The position numbers and the translations under genes are program-made. This document shows positions 49,951 through 59,124 of a stretch of 64,000 nucleotides of DNA, in pieces; the stretch's first letter is position 1; each line of letters begins with the position of its first letter. Where the stretch lies: positions 620,001 through 684,000 of the forward strand of contig NZ_SACR01000002.1 in assembly GCF_004016505.1 (NCBI RefSeq), in the 5' to 3' direction. The notes beneath the pieces are model-generated. The model saw nothing but the letters and a program-made list of their open reading frames with translations. It was not told the DNA's origin and did no database searches. This DNA is from Rubrivivax rivuli. Lineage in GTDB: Bacteria > Pseudomonadota > Gammaproteobacteria > Burkholderiales > Burkholderiaceae_C.

Positions 49951-51687
49951 ATGAAGTCCAACTGGTTGAACACGCTGCCCGGCGCCCGCGCCGCGCTGGT
50001 CGCCGCCATGGCGGTGACGATGGCCGCCACCTTCACCGCCTGCGGCGGTGGTGGCTACACCGAATCACCCGTCTCGGTGACCGAGCGCCGCGCGCTGCCG
50101 GCCGAATTCACCACGCGCGCGGCGGTGAACTACTCGCCCTACCGCACTTCGCGCAACGAGTCCGAGATCGGCAACGAGGTCATCACCGCGGCCAACGTGC
50201 TGCAGGACCTGCGGCTGATCCGGGCCACCGGCATCGGCACCATCCGCCTCTTCAGCAGCAAGGCCTTCGCCGAGACGGTGCTCTCCGTCATCCGCGACAA
50301 CAACCTCGACCTGAAGGTGATGCTGGGCGCCTACCCCAACCCGGTCAACAGCCTGGCCGACGAGGCCGCCAACCTGGCCGAGCTGGCCAAGTGCATCGAG
50401 CTGGCCAAGCGCTTCGAGTCCATCGTGGCCGCGGTGAGCGTGGGCAACGAGACCATGGTGGAGTGGTCCACGCACAAGGTCGACCCGGTGATCATGGCGC
50501 GCTACATCAAGAGCGTGCGCGACGCCATCAAGCAGCCCGTCACCACCGACGACAACTGGCTCTTCTGGTCGCGCGTGCCCAAGGTCATCACCGACGTGGT
50601 GGACTTCGCGGCCGTGCACACCTACCCGGTGCTGGACACCTTCTACAACCCGAGTGAGTGGGATTGGCGCCTGAAGAGCGTGCCCGAGGCGCAACGTGCG
50701 CAGGCCATGATCGCGGCCAGCATCACCGAGGCGAAGGAACAGTTCGGCAAGGCGCGCGCTGCGCTCGACCAGCTCGGCCTGCAGAACATGCCGATGATCA
50801 TCGGCGAGACCGGCTGGACGGCCGTGGACACGGCCGGCGGCCCCAACCTGGCCTTCCGCGCGCACCCGGTGAACCAGAAGCTCTACTTCGACGCCCTGCA
50901 GGAGTGGGCGGCCGAAGGCCGGCGCGGCAACGGGCCGAAGGCGGTCTTCTTCTTCCAGGCCTTCGACGAACCCTGGAAGCAGGGTGACGACGGCTGGGGC
51001 CTCTTCAACAAGGACCGCCAGGCGCGCTACGCGGTGCAGAGCCTCGGCACCTGCGGCGTGACCTGGGCCTGTGAACCCGGCACCTACACCACGGCCGACG
51101 CCGTGAAGTGGGTGGCGCCCACCATCGGCACCGCGGTCGCGGCCAACCGCTACACGCTCTTCAGTGAAGCCGTGGTGGCCGGCGAGCAGGTGGCCACCGG
51201 CCTGCGCTGGGACCCGTTTGCCACCACCGGCTACGCCACCGTGGCCGGCGGCGCGCCGGGTGACGGCAGCAACAGCTTCGAGATCACGCCCAACCCGGTG
51301 AACTTCGGCTGGGGCCTGTTCCTCTACTCGGGCAGCGGCGTCACGGCCAACCTCTCGGGTTACGCCAACGGCCGCCTGAACTTCGCGGTGAAGAGCGACA
51401 GCTACCCGGGCAAGATCGAGATCGGCATCAGCACCGACACCGAAGACCGCGACGTGCAGGAAGCCTTCCTGCCCATCGGCCCCGGCGACTACGGTTACTG
51501 CAACACCAACAACTGGTGCCAGGTGAGCATCCCCATCTCGGCCTTCGTCGCCGCCAACCCCAAGCTCGATCTGCGCATGGTGAGCTTCCGCTTCATCATC
51601 GCCGACCGCTTCTCGTTCACCGGCAAGCCGCTGAACACGACGGGGCTGCCGAAGATCCAGGTCGACGGCATCCACTGGTCGAAGTGA
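49951..51687 (+). CDS. GH17 beta-1,3-glucanase lipoprotein with C-terminal binding domain
   Basis: 578 residues. The lipobox-like AATFTAC near residue 28 predicts lipid anchoring. The GH17 barrel (about 55-375) opens with AAVNYSPYRTSRNESEIGNE and has the acid/base Glu167 in VSVGNETMVEW and the nucleophile Glu286 in MIIGETGWTAVD, with FFFQAFDEPWKQGDDGWGLF closing the barrel. A beta-sandwich follows (about 405-578: GLFLYSGSGVTANLSGYANG, GKIEIGISTDTEDRDVQ), likely carbohydrate-binding. It follows the barrel gene by 16 bp and overlaps the GH30 gene by 4 bp. Confidence 0.9.
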   Translation: MKSNWLNTLPGARAALVAAMAVTMAATFTACGGGGYTESPVSVTERRALPAEFTTRAAVNYSPYRTSRNESEIGNEVITAANVLQDLRLIRATGIGTIRLFSSKAFAETVLSVIRDNNLDLKVMLGAYPNPVNSLADEAANLAELAKCIELAKRFESIVAAVSVGNETMVEWSTHKVDPVIMARYIKSVRDAIKQPVTTDDNWLFWSRVPKVITDVVDFAAVHTYPVLDTFYNPSEWDWRLKSVPEAQRAQAMIAASITEAKEQFGKARAALDQLGLQNMPMIIGETGWTAVDTAGGPNLAFRAHPVNQKLYFDALQEWAAEGRRGNGPKAVFFFQAFDEPWKQGDDGWGLFNKDRQARYAVQSLGTCGVTWACEPGTYTTADAVKWVAPTIGTAVAANRYTLFSEAVVAGEQVATGLRWDPFATTGYATVAGGAPGDGSNSFEITPNPVNFGWGLFLYSGSGVTANLSGYANGRLNFAVKSDSYPGKIEIGISTDTEDRDVQEAFLPIGPGDYGYCNTNNWCQVSIPISAFVAANPKLDLRMVSFRFIIADRFSFTGKPLNTTGLPKIQVDGIHWSK

Positions 51688-53069
51688 CGATCGACGTGAC
51701 GGGCGAAGTGAGCCCGCCGCAGGCGCTGCGCCACTGGCGCAGCTGCCGCGACAGCGGCGAGCGCCTGGCCGAGCAGCCCCCGCTGCCCTGGCACAGCGGC
51801 CCGCCGCCCGGCGGGCCGCAGGTGTACGTGGACAGCACACGCCGCCTGCAGACCCTGCTGGGCTTCGGCGGCGCCTTCACCGAGGCCACGGCCACGGTGT
51901 GGCAGCAGCTGGCGCCGGCGCAGGCCGACGAGTTCTTGCGCGCCTGCTTCTCGCCCACCGAAGGCCACGGCTACACGCTGTGCCGTGTGCCCATGGGCAG
52001 CAGCGATTTCGGACTGGGCAACTACGCGCATGCCGATGTCGAGGGCGACTTCGCGCTCCAACACTTCAACATCGAGCGCGACCGGCAGGCGATCCTGCCC
52101 CTGATCCACGCCGCGCAGCGTGTGGCGGGCCGGCCCATCCGTCTGCTCGCTTCACCCTGGAGCCCACCGGCCTGGATGAAGACCACCGGCCGCATGAACG
52201 GCGGCGGGCAACTGCGGCCCGAATGCCGCGACGCGTGGGCGCAGTGCTACGTGAAGTTCATCCAGGCCTATGCCGCCGAAGGCGTGCCCATCTGGGGCGT
52301 GAGCGTGCAGAACGAGCCGCAGGCCACGCAGCGCTGGGATTCGTGCATCTTCAGCGCCGAGGAAGAGCGCGATTTCGTGCGCGACCACCTCGGCCCCGCG
52401 CTGCACGCCGCCGGGCTGCAGCACGTGAAGATCGTCGTGCACGACCACAACCGCGACGAGCTGGTGCAGCGCGCCGGCACCGTCTACGCCGACCCCGAGG
52501 CCGCGAAGTACGTCTGGGGCGCCGGCTTCCACTGGTACGTGGAAGACCACTTCGAGCAGGTGCAGTTGCTGCACGACGCGTATCCGACCAAGCAGCTGCT
52601 CTTCACCGAAGGCTGCCAGGAAGGCGGCCCGCACCACGGCAGCTGGGCGCTGGCCGAGCGCTATGCGCGTTCAATGATCCAGGACCTCAACCACTGGACC
52701 GTGGGCTGGATCGACTGGAACCTGCTGCTGGACGAACACGGCGGCCCCAACCACGTGGGCAACTTCTGCAGCGCACCGATCCTGGCGGACGCTGGGCGTG
52801 CGGCGCTGCACCTCCAGAGCAGCTACGCCGCGCTGGGCCACTTCGCGCGCTTCATGCAGCCGGGGGCGCAGCGGGTGCTGTGCGCGGCCTCGAAGCAGGT
52901 GCTGGAAGTGACGGCGGCGCGCAACCCCGGTGGGCAGGTGGTGGTGGTGGTGCTCAACCGCAGCGATGCGGCGCAGGGCTTCACGCTGCTGGTGGATGGG
53001 CGTTGGGCTGGGGTGCAGGTGCCGGCGCACGGCATCCTGAGCCTGCTGGCCGCGAACGGCGGCACCTGA
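51684..53069 (+). CDS. GH30 glycoside hydrolase, apparently cytoplasmic
   Basis: 461 residues of family GH30 (glucosylceramidase/beta-1,6-glucanase/beta-glucosidase type). It shows LLGFGGAFTEATA, LLASPWSPPAWMKTTG, acid/base Glu211 in VSVQNEPQATQRW and nucleophile Glu309 in LLFTEGCQEGG, with WIDWNLLLDEHGGPNH after it. No signal peptide is present, so it should act in the cytoplasm. The GTG start (51684) overlaps the GH17 stop by 4 bp. In a laminarin locus, removal of beta-1,6 branches or cleavage of short oligosaccharides is likely. Confidence 0.9.
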   Translation: MTIDVTGEVSPPQALRHWRSCRDSGERLAEQPPLPWHSGPPPGGPQVYVDSTRRLQTLLGFGGAFTEATATVWQQLAPAQADEFLRACFSPTEGHGYTLCRVPMGSSDFGLGNYAHADVEGDFALQHFNIERDRQAILPLIHAAQRVAGRPIRLLASPWSPPAWMKTTGRMNGGGQLRPECRDAWAQCYVKFIQAYAAEGVPIWGVSVQNEPQATQRWDSCIFSAEEERDFVRDHLGPALHAAGLQHVKIVVHDHNRDELVQRAGTVYADPEAAKYVWGAGFHWYVEDHFEQVQLLHDAYPTKQLLFTEGCQEGGPHHGSWALAERYARSMIQDLNHWTVGWIDWNLLLDEHGGPNHVGNFCSAPILADAGRAALHLQSSYAALGHFARFMQPGAQRVLCAASKQVLEVTAARNPGGQVVVVVLNRSDAAQGFTLLVDGRWAGVQVPAHGILSLLAANGGT

Positions 53070-53073
53070 AGTC

Positions 53074-53105
53074 CTGCGAGACCGGTGAAACGCCGGCCCT
53101 CGCAG
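53074..53105. terminator. Hairpin between convergent GH30 and PEP-CTERM genes
   Basis: CTGCGAG (53074-53080) pairs with CTCGCAG (53099-53105); an inner CCGG pair (53082-53085 with 53093-53096) extends it. It lies 5 bp after the GH30 stop and probably ends both transcripts. Confidence 0.5.
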
Positions 53106-53129
53106 CGCCGCCTCGCGGCATCGTTCGCG

Positions 53130-53852
53130 TCACACCCTGCGGGCAGCGCGCCGCCGGCACACGCCAGCCAGCGCCAGCGCCACCCCTGCCAGCGCCAAGG
53201 TTCCGGGCACAGGCACGACGTTCACAGCAGCTCCATCGAGCGTGATCTCGGTGATCGAGAAGCGGCCTCGCGTGGTGACCCCTTGCTCCAGGAAAGTGAT
53301 GCGGGACAGCACCACGCTGCTCGTGGCGATGTTCTCGAGACCGGTGCCTACCAGGTTCAGCAGATCGTTGACCAGTTGCCCGGAGCCGCCCGCCATCCCG
53401 AACTGCGTGGAGGCGACGGTGACGGTGGTGCCGCCGATCGTCACATCCATGCCGGTGATGGCCCCTGGGATGGAGTTGCCACTGAAAGAGCCGCCATAGA
53501 TGGACAAGCTGGAGACGTTGAAGGTGCCGCCCAGGAACAGCGTGATGGTGGGGCCGATGTTGGAGGTGCCGCTGCATGTCGAAGTCGACACCTGGCAGAA
53601 CAACTGCGTGTCGCTAATGGTGGCGCCGATCACGCCGTCGGCCATCGTGCCAGTGCCGCCGGTGTAGTTGGCATAGCCCGGCGTGCCGGTCGGCGTGATC
53701 GTGCCCGTGTAGGTATGGGTCCATCCACCGGTACCCGACACGGTGGCATTCAGGACGTTGTAGCCACTGATCGCGATGGGCGCTGCCGAAGCAGCCCAAC
53801 CGATGCATGCCAGGGCCAATGAAAAGAAGCCCTTCGAGATGTTCCGAATCAT
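53130..53852 (-). CDS. PEP-CTERM sorting domain protein
   Basis: 240-residue secreted protein with signal peptide (ending IGWAASAAP near residue 23), a Thr/Gly/Ser-rich beta-structured body, and a C-terminal exosortase-type tail: VVPVPGTLALAGVALALAGV followed by CRRRAARR. The motif reads PVP rather than PEP, a tolerated variation. Such proteins are processed by exosortase and sent to the surface or into exopolysaccharide. No exosortase gene is nearby. The start is set by AGGAG at 53861-53865 on the minus strand. Confidence 0.88.
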   Translation of the reverse strand: MIRNISKGFFSLALACIGWAASAAPIAISGYNVLNATVSGTGGWTHTYTGTITPTGTPGYANYTGGTGTMADGVIGATISDTQLFCQVSTSTCSGTSNIGPTITLFLGGTFNVSSLSIYGGSFSGNSIPGAITGMDVTIGGTTVTVASTQFGMAGGSGQLVNDLLNLVGTGLENIATSSVVLSRITFLEQGVTTRGRFSITEITLDGAAVNVVPVPGTLALAGVALALAGVCRRRAARRV

Positions 53853-53924
53853 GTGTTTCTCCTGCTTCGTGCCACACCCGCAAGCGACCCGACGCCGGCA
53901 CACCGCTCGCACGGCCGCCCTGCC

Positions 53925-53940
53925 AGCAGATTCCTTGCCA
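53925..53940 (-). promoter_or_regulatory. Candidate sigma-54 promoter of the PEP-CTERM gene
   Basis: On the minus strand TGGCAAGGAATCTGCT matches the sigma-54 consensus TGGCACG-N4-TTGCW at all but two positions, with the invariant GG-N10-GC spacing. The start would lie near 53914, leaving a leader of about 60 bases. A TGAAA-N7-TTTCA dyad (53943-53959) abuts it. PEP-CTERM genes in this group are often linked to an RpoN-dependent PrsR/PrsK system. Confidence 0.6.
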
Positions 53941-54072
53941 GTTGAAACTTTTGCTTTCACATGAGGGACTTGCGCGCACTTCTGTGCGTTGAGAGCAGCT
54001 CCAGCGTCGCAGGTTGTAAGCTGCGCCGACACCGGCTGCCCAAGGCTGGCCCTGCCCGCCTCCCACGCCCCC

Positions 54073-54288
54073 ATGCCCCAGACCACCTTCCACCTCCCCG
54101 GCCTGCAGAGCCAGGACGATGCCGATGCGGTGATGTTCGAACTGCAGGACCTGCCGTGCGTGAGCCAGGCCGAAGTGCGGCTCGCCGAACGCCAGGCCTG
54201 GGTGATGCACACCGCGATGATCACGGCTGAAGACATCGCGACGGCCCTGCTCGAGGCCGGTTACGCCGCAGAACCCTGGCAGGGCTGA
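54073..54288 (+). CDS. Small HMA-like fold protein lacking CxxC
   Basis: 71 residues with the beta-alpha-beta-beta-alpha pattern of heavy-metal-associated domains (TTFHLPGLQSQDDADAVMFEL, VSQAEVRLAERQAWV, TAEDIATALLEAGYAAE), but without the metal-binding CxxC; the only cysteine is in LPCVSQAE. The ending ALLEAGYAAE closely fits the HMA family. It stands alone between convergent neighbours. A metal role is doubtful. Confidence 0.65.
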   Translation: MPQTTFHLPGLQSQDDADAVMFELQDLPCVSQAEVRLAERQAWVMHTAMITAEDIATALLEAGYAAEPWQG

Positions 54289-54412
54289 GCACCCAGAAGC
54301 CTCGGAACCAGGCAGCCGGCGCGCGTGCCCTGGCTCCGGTGCAGGGCGGCGCCTCACCGACCGGGGTGACAACGCCCGGGCTGCGCGCCCCCACCCCGCC
54401 CGACCGCGCCGC

Positions 54413-55780
54413 TCACCGCGCCTTCAGCTGCTCGTACTTCTGCCGGTACTTCTCCGCCAGCCGCGTCTGCCGGTTGCCGATCTCCACCTCACGGCCCTGG
54501 ATGAAGACACGCAGCACCTGCGTCTCGGTCTGCAGCGGGTCGCCGTCGGTGACGATGAAGCTGGCCAGCAGGCCGGGGGCCAGCGCGCCGAGCTGGTCGG
54601 CCACGCCGAGGATGCGCGCGGGGTAGAGCGTGATGGCCTTCAGCGCTTCATCGCGCGAGAGACCATGCGCCACCGCGGTGCCGGCCTCGTAGGGCAGGTT
54701 GCGTTCGTTGGCCGCGGCGAAGGCGCCCCCGGTGCGGCCGATGCAGTAGGTGACGCCGGCCTCGGCCAGCGCGGTGGCCAGGCGGTAGGGCCCGTCGTAG
54801 GCCTCGTCGCGGCGCAGCGGCAGGCGGTGCATGCCGGCGATGACCACCGGCACCTGGCGTTCGCGCAGCAGGCTGGCGATGCGTGGGGCGTCGGCGCCGC
54901 CCACGATCACCAGCTTGAAGCCGTGTTTCTCGGCCAGCGCCAGCGCGTGGCGGATCTGCGGCAGTTCGTCGGCCTGCACGAAAAGCGGGCGCTCGCCGCG
55001 CAGCACCGGCAGCAGCGCATCCCAGCGCGCATCGCGCGGGTGGCTGGCGTCGGCGGCGCGCGCGCGGCCGTAGGCGGCCGCGGCCTCGAAGGATTCGTCG
55101 ATGAGGCGCAGGCGCTGCGCGGTGGCGCGGCGCAGCTCTTCGGCGAAGAGTTCCATGCCGCCGCGCAACAGCTCGGGGTTCAGGCGCATCGAGGGCAGCG
55201 CCAGGTGCACTGCGGCCTCGCGCCGCAGGGCCATGTCTTCCCAGGTCCAGCCGTCCATCTGCACCACGGCCGAGGTACCGGCAAAACCGCCGCCCGATGG
55301 GCCCTGCGGCACCGCCAGCGCCGCCAGCACGCCGTTGCTGCGGGTCACCGGCAGCAGTTCGCTGTCGGGGTTGAGGGCCACCAGCGCGCGTGCGTTGGGG
55401 TTGATCGGGCCCACCTCCTGCAGGTCCACCGTCGCCGGCACCGAGTTGATCTCGGCCAGGCCCAGCGCGGTGTTGGCCGAGATGAAGCCGGGGTAGACGT
55501 GACGACCGCCCAGGTCCAGCACCTGCGGTGCCGCGCTGGGCGTGGGCAGGGCTTCGCCCGGGCCGGCGATGGCGACGATGCGTCCGCGCTCCACCAGCAT
55601 GCGCCCGCCCGTGATGACCGGGCCGCTGACGGTGTGCAGCACGGCGTTGGTGACGAGCATCGGCACGCGCTGCGGCGGCGGGGGCACGTGGTCGGCGGCC
55701 TGCGCGGGCCCGGTGCAGGCCAGTGCCAGCAGCAGGGCCGGCCAGTGCCGCAGGGGCAGGTGTTGCGTCACGGCTTTCAT
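54413..55780 (-). CDS. Amidohydrolase-like secreted protein lacking HxH
   Basis: 455 residues with a signal peptide (ending GPAQAAD near 28) and a beta-sandwich plus TIM-barrel layout of the imidazolonepropionase-like branch: VTNAVLHTVSGPVITGGRMLVERGRI at the N-terminus and ARILGVADQLGALAPGLLASFIVTDGDPL at the C-terminus. At the place of the usual HxH, the sequence reads VYPGFISANTALGL, so two metal ligands are missing. It overlaps the larger amidohydrolase gene by 4 bp, which suggests that the two products work as a pair. Confidence 0.85.
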   Translation of the reverse strand: MKAVTQHLPLRHWPALLLALACTGPAQAADHVPPPPQRVPMLVTNAVLHTVSGPVITGGRMLVERGRIVAIAGPGEALPTPSAAPQVLDLGGRHVYPGFISANTALGLAEINSVPATVDLQEVGPINPNARALVALNPDSELLPVTRSNGVLAALAVPQGPSGGGFAGTSAVVQMDGWTWEDMALRREAAVHLALPSMRLNPELLRGGMELFAEELRRATAQRLRLIDESFEAAAAYGRARAADASHPRDARWDALLPVLRGERPLFVQADELPQIRHALALAEKHGFKLVIVGGADAPRIASLLRERQVPVVIAGMHRLPLRRDEAYDGPYRLATALAEAGVTYCIGRTGGAFAAANERNLPYEAGTAVAHGLSRDEALKAITLYPARILGVADQLGALAPGLLASFIVTDGDPLQTETQVLRVFIQGREVEIGNRQTRLAEKYRQKYEQLKAR

Positions 55781-58700
55781 CGCGCGTCCTCGGTGCATTC
55801 GTGCCAGGCGCCCAGGTCGGCATAGCTGTGGCGGTGGGCGCGCATCTTGTCGAAGAGGTGGAACCAGTTCAGCCCGTCGGTGAAGTTCGGGCGCGGCGGG
55901 CTGGCGCCACCGGGTGGCGCGCCGCCGCCTTCGCTGGCAGCAGGGCGCGGCGCGCGCAGTGCGGCGGCCACCAGGCGGGCGCGCTCGGCGGCATCGGCCT
56001 CGCGCTGGCGCCGGTCGGCCTCCAGGTCGAAGTAGCGGCGGCCGTCCACCCAGGTCTGCTCCACGCGGCTGGTGGTGGCCATGGGCGGCCCGTTCCACAC
56101 CACGAGGTCGGCGTCCTTGCCCACTTCCAGCGAGCCGGTGCGCGCGGCCACGCCCAGCTGCTTGGCGGCGTTCAGCGTCACCAGGGCCAGCGCTTCCTGC
56201 GGGCTGAGCCCGCCGTGCTTGATGGCCTTGGCGGCCTCGGTGTTCAGGCGCCGGCCGAGTTCGTTGTTGTCGCTGTTCAGCGTGGTCACGACGCCGGCGC
56301 GTGCCATCAGCGCGGCGTTGTGCGGGATCGCGTCGAGCACCTCCATCTTGTAGGCCCACCAGTCGCTGAAGGTCGAGCCGCCGGCGCCGATGGCCGCCAT
56401 CTCGTCGGCCACCTTGTAGCCTTCCAGCACGTGCTGGAAGGCTGCGACCTCCAGGTTCTTCTCCTTCGCGAAGCGGGCAAACATGAGGATCTCGTCGGCG
56501 CGGTATGAGTGCACGTGAATGGCGCGCTTGCGCTCGAGCAGTTCCACCAGCGTGTCGAGTTGCAGATCGCGCCGGGGCTCCGTCCGCGTGCCAGGCTTGG
56601 CCGCACGGAAAGCCTTCCACTCGGCCGCGTACTCCTCGGCGGCCGCGAAGCTGTCGCGCAGCACCTGCTCCACGCCCATGCGCGTGGCCGGGTAGCGCGA
56701 GCCGGGGCCGAAGTTCGAGCGCTTGACGTTCTCGCCCAGCGCGAACTTGATGCCCGGCTGTGCCCCCTGGAAGACCAGCGCCGCGGCGTCACCGCCCCAG
56801 CGCATCTTGATGACCTCGTTCTGACCGCCGATGGTGTTGGCCGAACCGTGCAGCACGTTGGCCGCAGTGGTGCCGCCGGCGAGCTGGCGGTAGATCGTCA
56901 TGTCGGTGGCATCGAGGATGTCGGCCACGCGCACCTCGGCGGTGACGGAGTGGCTGAACTCGTTGATGCCGCGCGCGATGGCCACGTGCGAATGCGCGTC
57001 GATCATCCCGGGGGTGATGTGCCTGCCGGTGGCGTCGATCACGGTGGCACCGGCGGGCGCCGCGAGGTTCGGGCCGACCGCCGCGATCTTGCCGGCACGC
57101 ACCAATACGTCGGCGCGCGGCAGGGTGCCGGCAGCGCCCACCGTCCACACGGTGGCGTTGCGCAGCAGCACCGCGGCCGGCTGCTCGGGGAGGGCACGCG
57201 ACACCGCACCGGCCGGCCAGGTGGCCGGGGGCGGCTTGACGGCCGCATCGGCCGCCGCCAGCGCAACGGCGGCCGACGCGGCCGGCGCGGGCGCGGCAGG
57301 CGCGGCGCGCCGGGCCGACCAGGCCTGCAGCGGCCCGTCGCCCACTTGCAGCGTGCCGGCCCAGCGGTCGCCCCGCAGGGCTGCCACCACCTGGCTGGGC
57401 GGCGCCGCGCCCTCGGCGGCAGGCCCCGTGGCGCCCGGCCGGCCGCAGGGCAGTCGCAGCACCCAGTCGGTGCCGCGCTGCGCCAGGTCGCACGGGGCGC
57501 CGTCGCGCTGCAGCCGCGGCGCGGCGCGCGTGCCGGTGATCGTCAGGGTCTCGCCGCTGCCGTCCACGGCCCAGGTGCCGCGCACGTCACCGCGCTCGGC
57601 AACTTCGGTGGCCAGCGGGCGGCCGTCGACGAAGGCCAGCTCGATCTCGGCCTCATCGCTGGTGAAGAGGTCGCCGCGCGCCACGACGAGGTTCGCGATG
57701 CGCCCCGCCTCCAGCGTGCCCAGGCGCGCCGCTTCGCCCACCAGGCCGGCCGGCACGGTGGTCAGGCCGGCCAGCGCCCGCTCGGCCGGCAGGCCGCGGC
57801 GCACGGCCTGGCGCAGGCGGGGCCAGAAATCGCGCTTCGCATCGCGCAGGCCGGCCGCGGTGACGGCAAAGGGCACGCCGGCGCGGTCGATCAGCGCCAG
57901 GTTGGAGGGCGCCTGCTCCCAGTGCTGCAGCGCGGCCAGCGAGACGTCCAGCGCGCTGTCGGGGTTGTCGACCTCGGGCCGTGCCGGGTAGGCCAGCGGC
58001 ACGATCACGGGCAGCGCCAGCGCCTTCAACTGTGCGGCGCGGCGGTACTCGAAGCCGTTGCCCTGCACCACGCTTCTGAGCTTGAACTCGTCGCGCAGGC
58101 GGGCGATGCGGAGGTAGTCCTGCTCGTCGTCAGCCACATGGATGACGGGCTGGCGGCCCTCCAGCGCCGGCAGCAGCGCCTGCAGCGTGGCATTGGGTTC
58201 CAGGCGCTCACCGGCGGCCAGAGTTGCGGGGGCGGCCAGTGCGCGGGCCTGCCAGCGGGCGTCGAGGAAGGTCTGGCGCATCAGCGCGATGGCGCCCATC
58301 AACGAGCTGGGGTAGCTGTCGCGGCCCGTGCCCAGCTCGAAGGCCAGGTGCTGCGACACGCGCGCTGCGATCACCTGCGATTTCGGGTCGCCGCTGGCCG
58401 GCGCGCCCAGCGCCAGCAGCGCGCCCTGGCCGCGGAACACGCCAGCCGCAGGGGCTGCCAGCACGGCAGTGAAGCCGAGTTCGCGCGCGGCACGCACCTC
58501 GTCGGGCTTCCAGTCGAGCTGCTGGGCCACGTCTTGTTCGGCGCGCACCAGGGGGTTGCGGGCAGCCAGGCCGCGGCCGCTGGGCGAGGCGGCAGGCGGG
58601 CGCGCCCCTGCGGGCGGCACGCCCCCCGGCTCGGCGCCCGGGCGCGTGGGCGGAGCAGCCTTCATCGCCGCCGGCAGTGCCAGCGGGCTGGCCAGGTCGA

Positions 58701-59007
58701 TGAAGCCGGCGTAGACCGTGCGGCCGGGCAGCGCCCAGACACGTGCGCCGGCCGGCACCGCCACGCCCGTGCCGGCCGCGACGATCACGCCATCCTTCAT
58801 CACCAGCGTGCCGCCTTCGACCACGCGGCCGGGCGCCAGCACCAGCCGCGCGCCGGTGATGGCGTGCCAGCGCGGGGTGTTGTCGCGCAGGCCTTGCAGG
58901 CGTTCGGTGCCGATCTGGGCCGCGGCCGGCGGCGCCAGGGTGATGAGGGCCGCGAAGGCGGCGAAATTCGCCAACAGGGCGGGCAGGCCGAGCTTGATTC
59001 GATGCAT
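55777..59007 (-). CDS. Two-domain amidohydrolase (degenerate plus intact domain), secreted
   Basis: 1076 residues with a signal peptide (ending PPAAAQIG near 31). Domain 1 (about 35-490) has the amidohydrolase frame, but VYAGFIDLASPLAL replaces the HxH motif. A beta-sandwich-like stretch follows (about 490-600). Domain 2 (about 620-1050) keeps the metal motif in HITPGMIDAHSHVAIARG and has LHGSANTIGGQNEVIKMRWG, IHVHSYRADEI and the C-terminal GSLEVGKDADLVVWNGPPM. It is probably a periplasmic peptidase or amidase-type enzyme. The ATG at 59007 gives the signal peptide; 59049 would add 14 residues. Confidence 0.85.
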   Translation of the reverse strand: MHRIKLGLPALLANFAAFAALITLAPPAAAQIGTERLQGLRDNTPRWHAITGARLVLAPGRVVEGGTLVMKDGVIVAAGTGVAVPAGARVWALPGRTVYAGFIDLASPLALPAAMKAAPPTRPGAEPGGVPPAGARPPAASPSGRGLAARNPLVRAEQDVAQQLDWKPDEVRAARELGFTAVLAAPAAGVFRGQGALLALGAPASGDPKSQVIAARVSQHLAFELGTGRDSYPSSLMGAIALMRQTFLDARWQARALAAPATLAAGERLEPNATLQALLPALEGRQPVIHVADDEQDYLRIARLRDEFKLRSVVQGNGFEYRRAAQLKALALPVIVPLAYPARPEVDNPDSALDVSLAALQHWEQAPSNLALIDRAGVPFAVTAAGLRDAKRDFWPRLRQAVRRGLPAERALAGLTTVPAGLVGEAARLGTLEAGRIANLVVARGDLFTSDEAEIELAFVDGRPLATEVAERGDVRGTWAVDGSGETLTITGTRAAPRLQRDGAPCDLAQRGTDWVLRLPCGRPGATGPAAEGAAPPSQVVAALRGDRWAGTLQVGDGPLQAWSARRAAPAAPAPAASAAVALAAADAAVKPPPATWPAGAVSRALPEQPAAVLLRNATVWTVGAAGTLPRADVLVRAGKIAAVGPNLAAPAGATVIDATGRHITPGMIDAHSHVAIARGINEFSHSVTAEVRVADILDATDMTIYRQLAGGTTAANVLHGSANTIGGQNEVIKMRWGGDAAALVFQGAQPGIKFALGENVKRSNFGPGSRYPATRMGVEQVLRDSFAAAEEYAAEWKAFRAAKPGTRTEPRRDLQLDTLVELLERKRAIHVHSYRADEILMFARFAKEKNLEVAAFQHVLEGYKVADEMAAIGAGGSTFSDWWAYKMEVLDAIPHNAALMARAGVVTTLNSDNNELGRRLNTEAAKAIKHGGLSPQEALALVTLNAAKQLGVAARTGSLEVGKDADLVVWNGPPMATTSRVEQTWVDGRRYFDLEADRRQREADAAERARLVAAALRAPRPAASEGGGAPPGGASPPRPNFTDGLNWFHLFDKMRAHRHSYADLGAWHECTEDAR

Positions 59008-59124
59008 GGGCAGGTTCGTTCGCGAAGGCGCGGGCGACTCTAACGGCAAGCACGCGCCCGACCCGGGCGGCTGGGGATCAGTGGCCGCCGATGTGGGGGC
59101 CCGAGTGGCCGCCTCAGTGGCGGT

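Noticed and set aside
53943..53959. Possible fourth glucan operator (TGAAA...TTTCA)
   Set aside because: The arms match, but the spacing is 17 bp overall instead of 14 and the GCGC centre is missing. It is kept only as a dyad beside the sigma-54 promoter.
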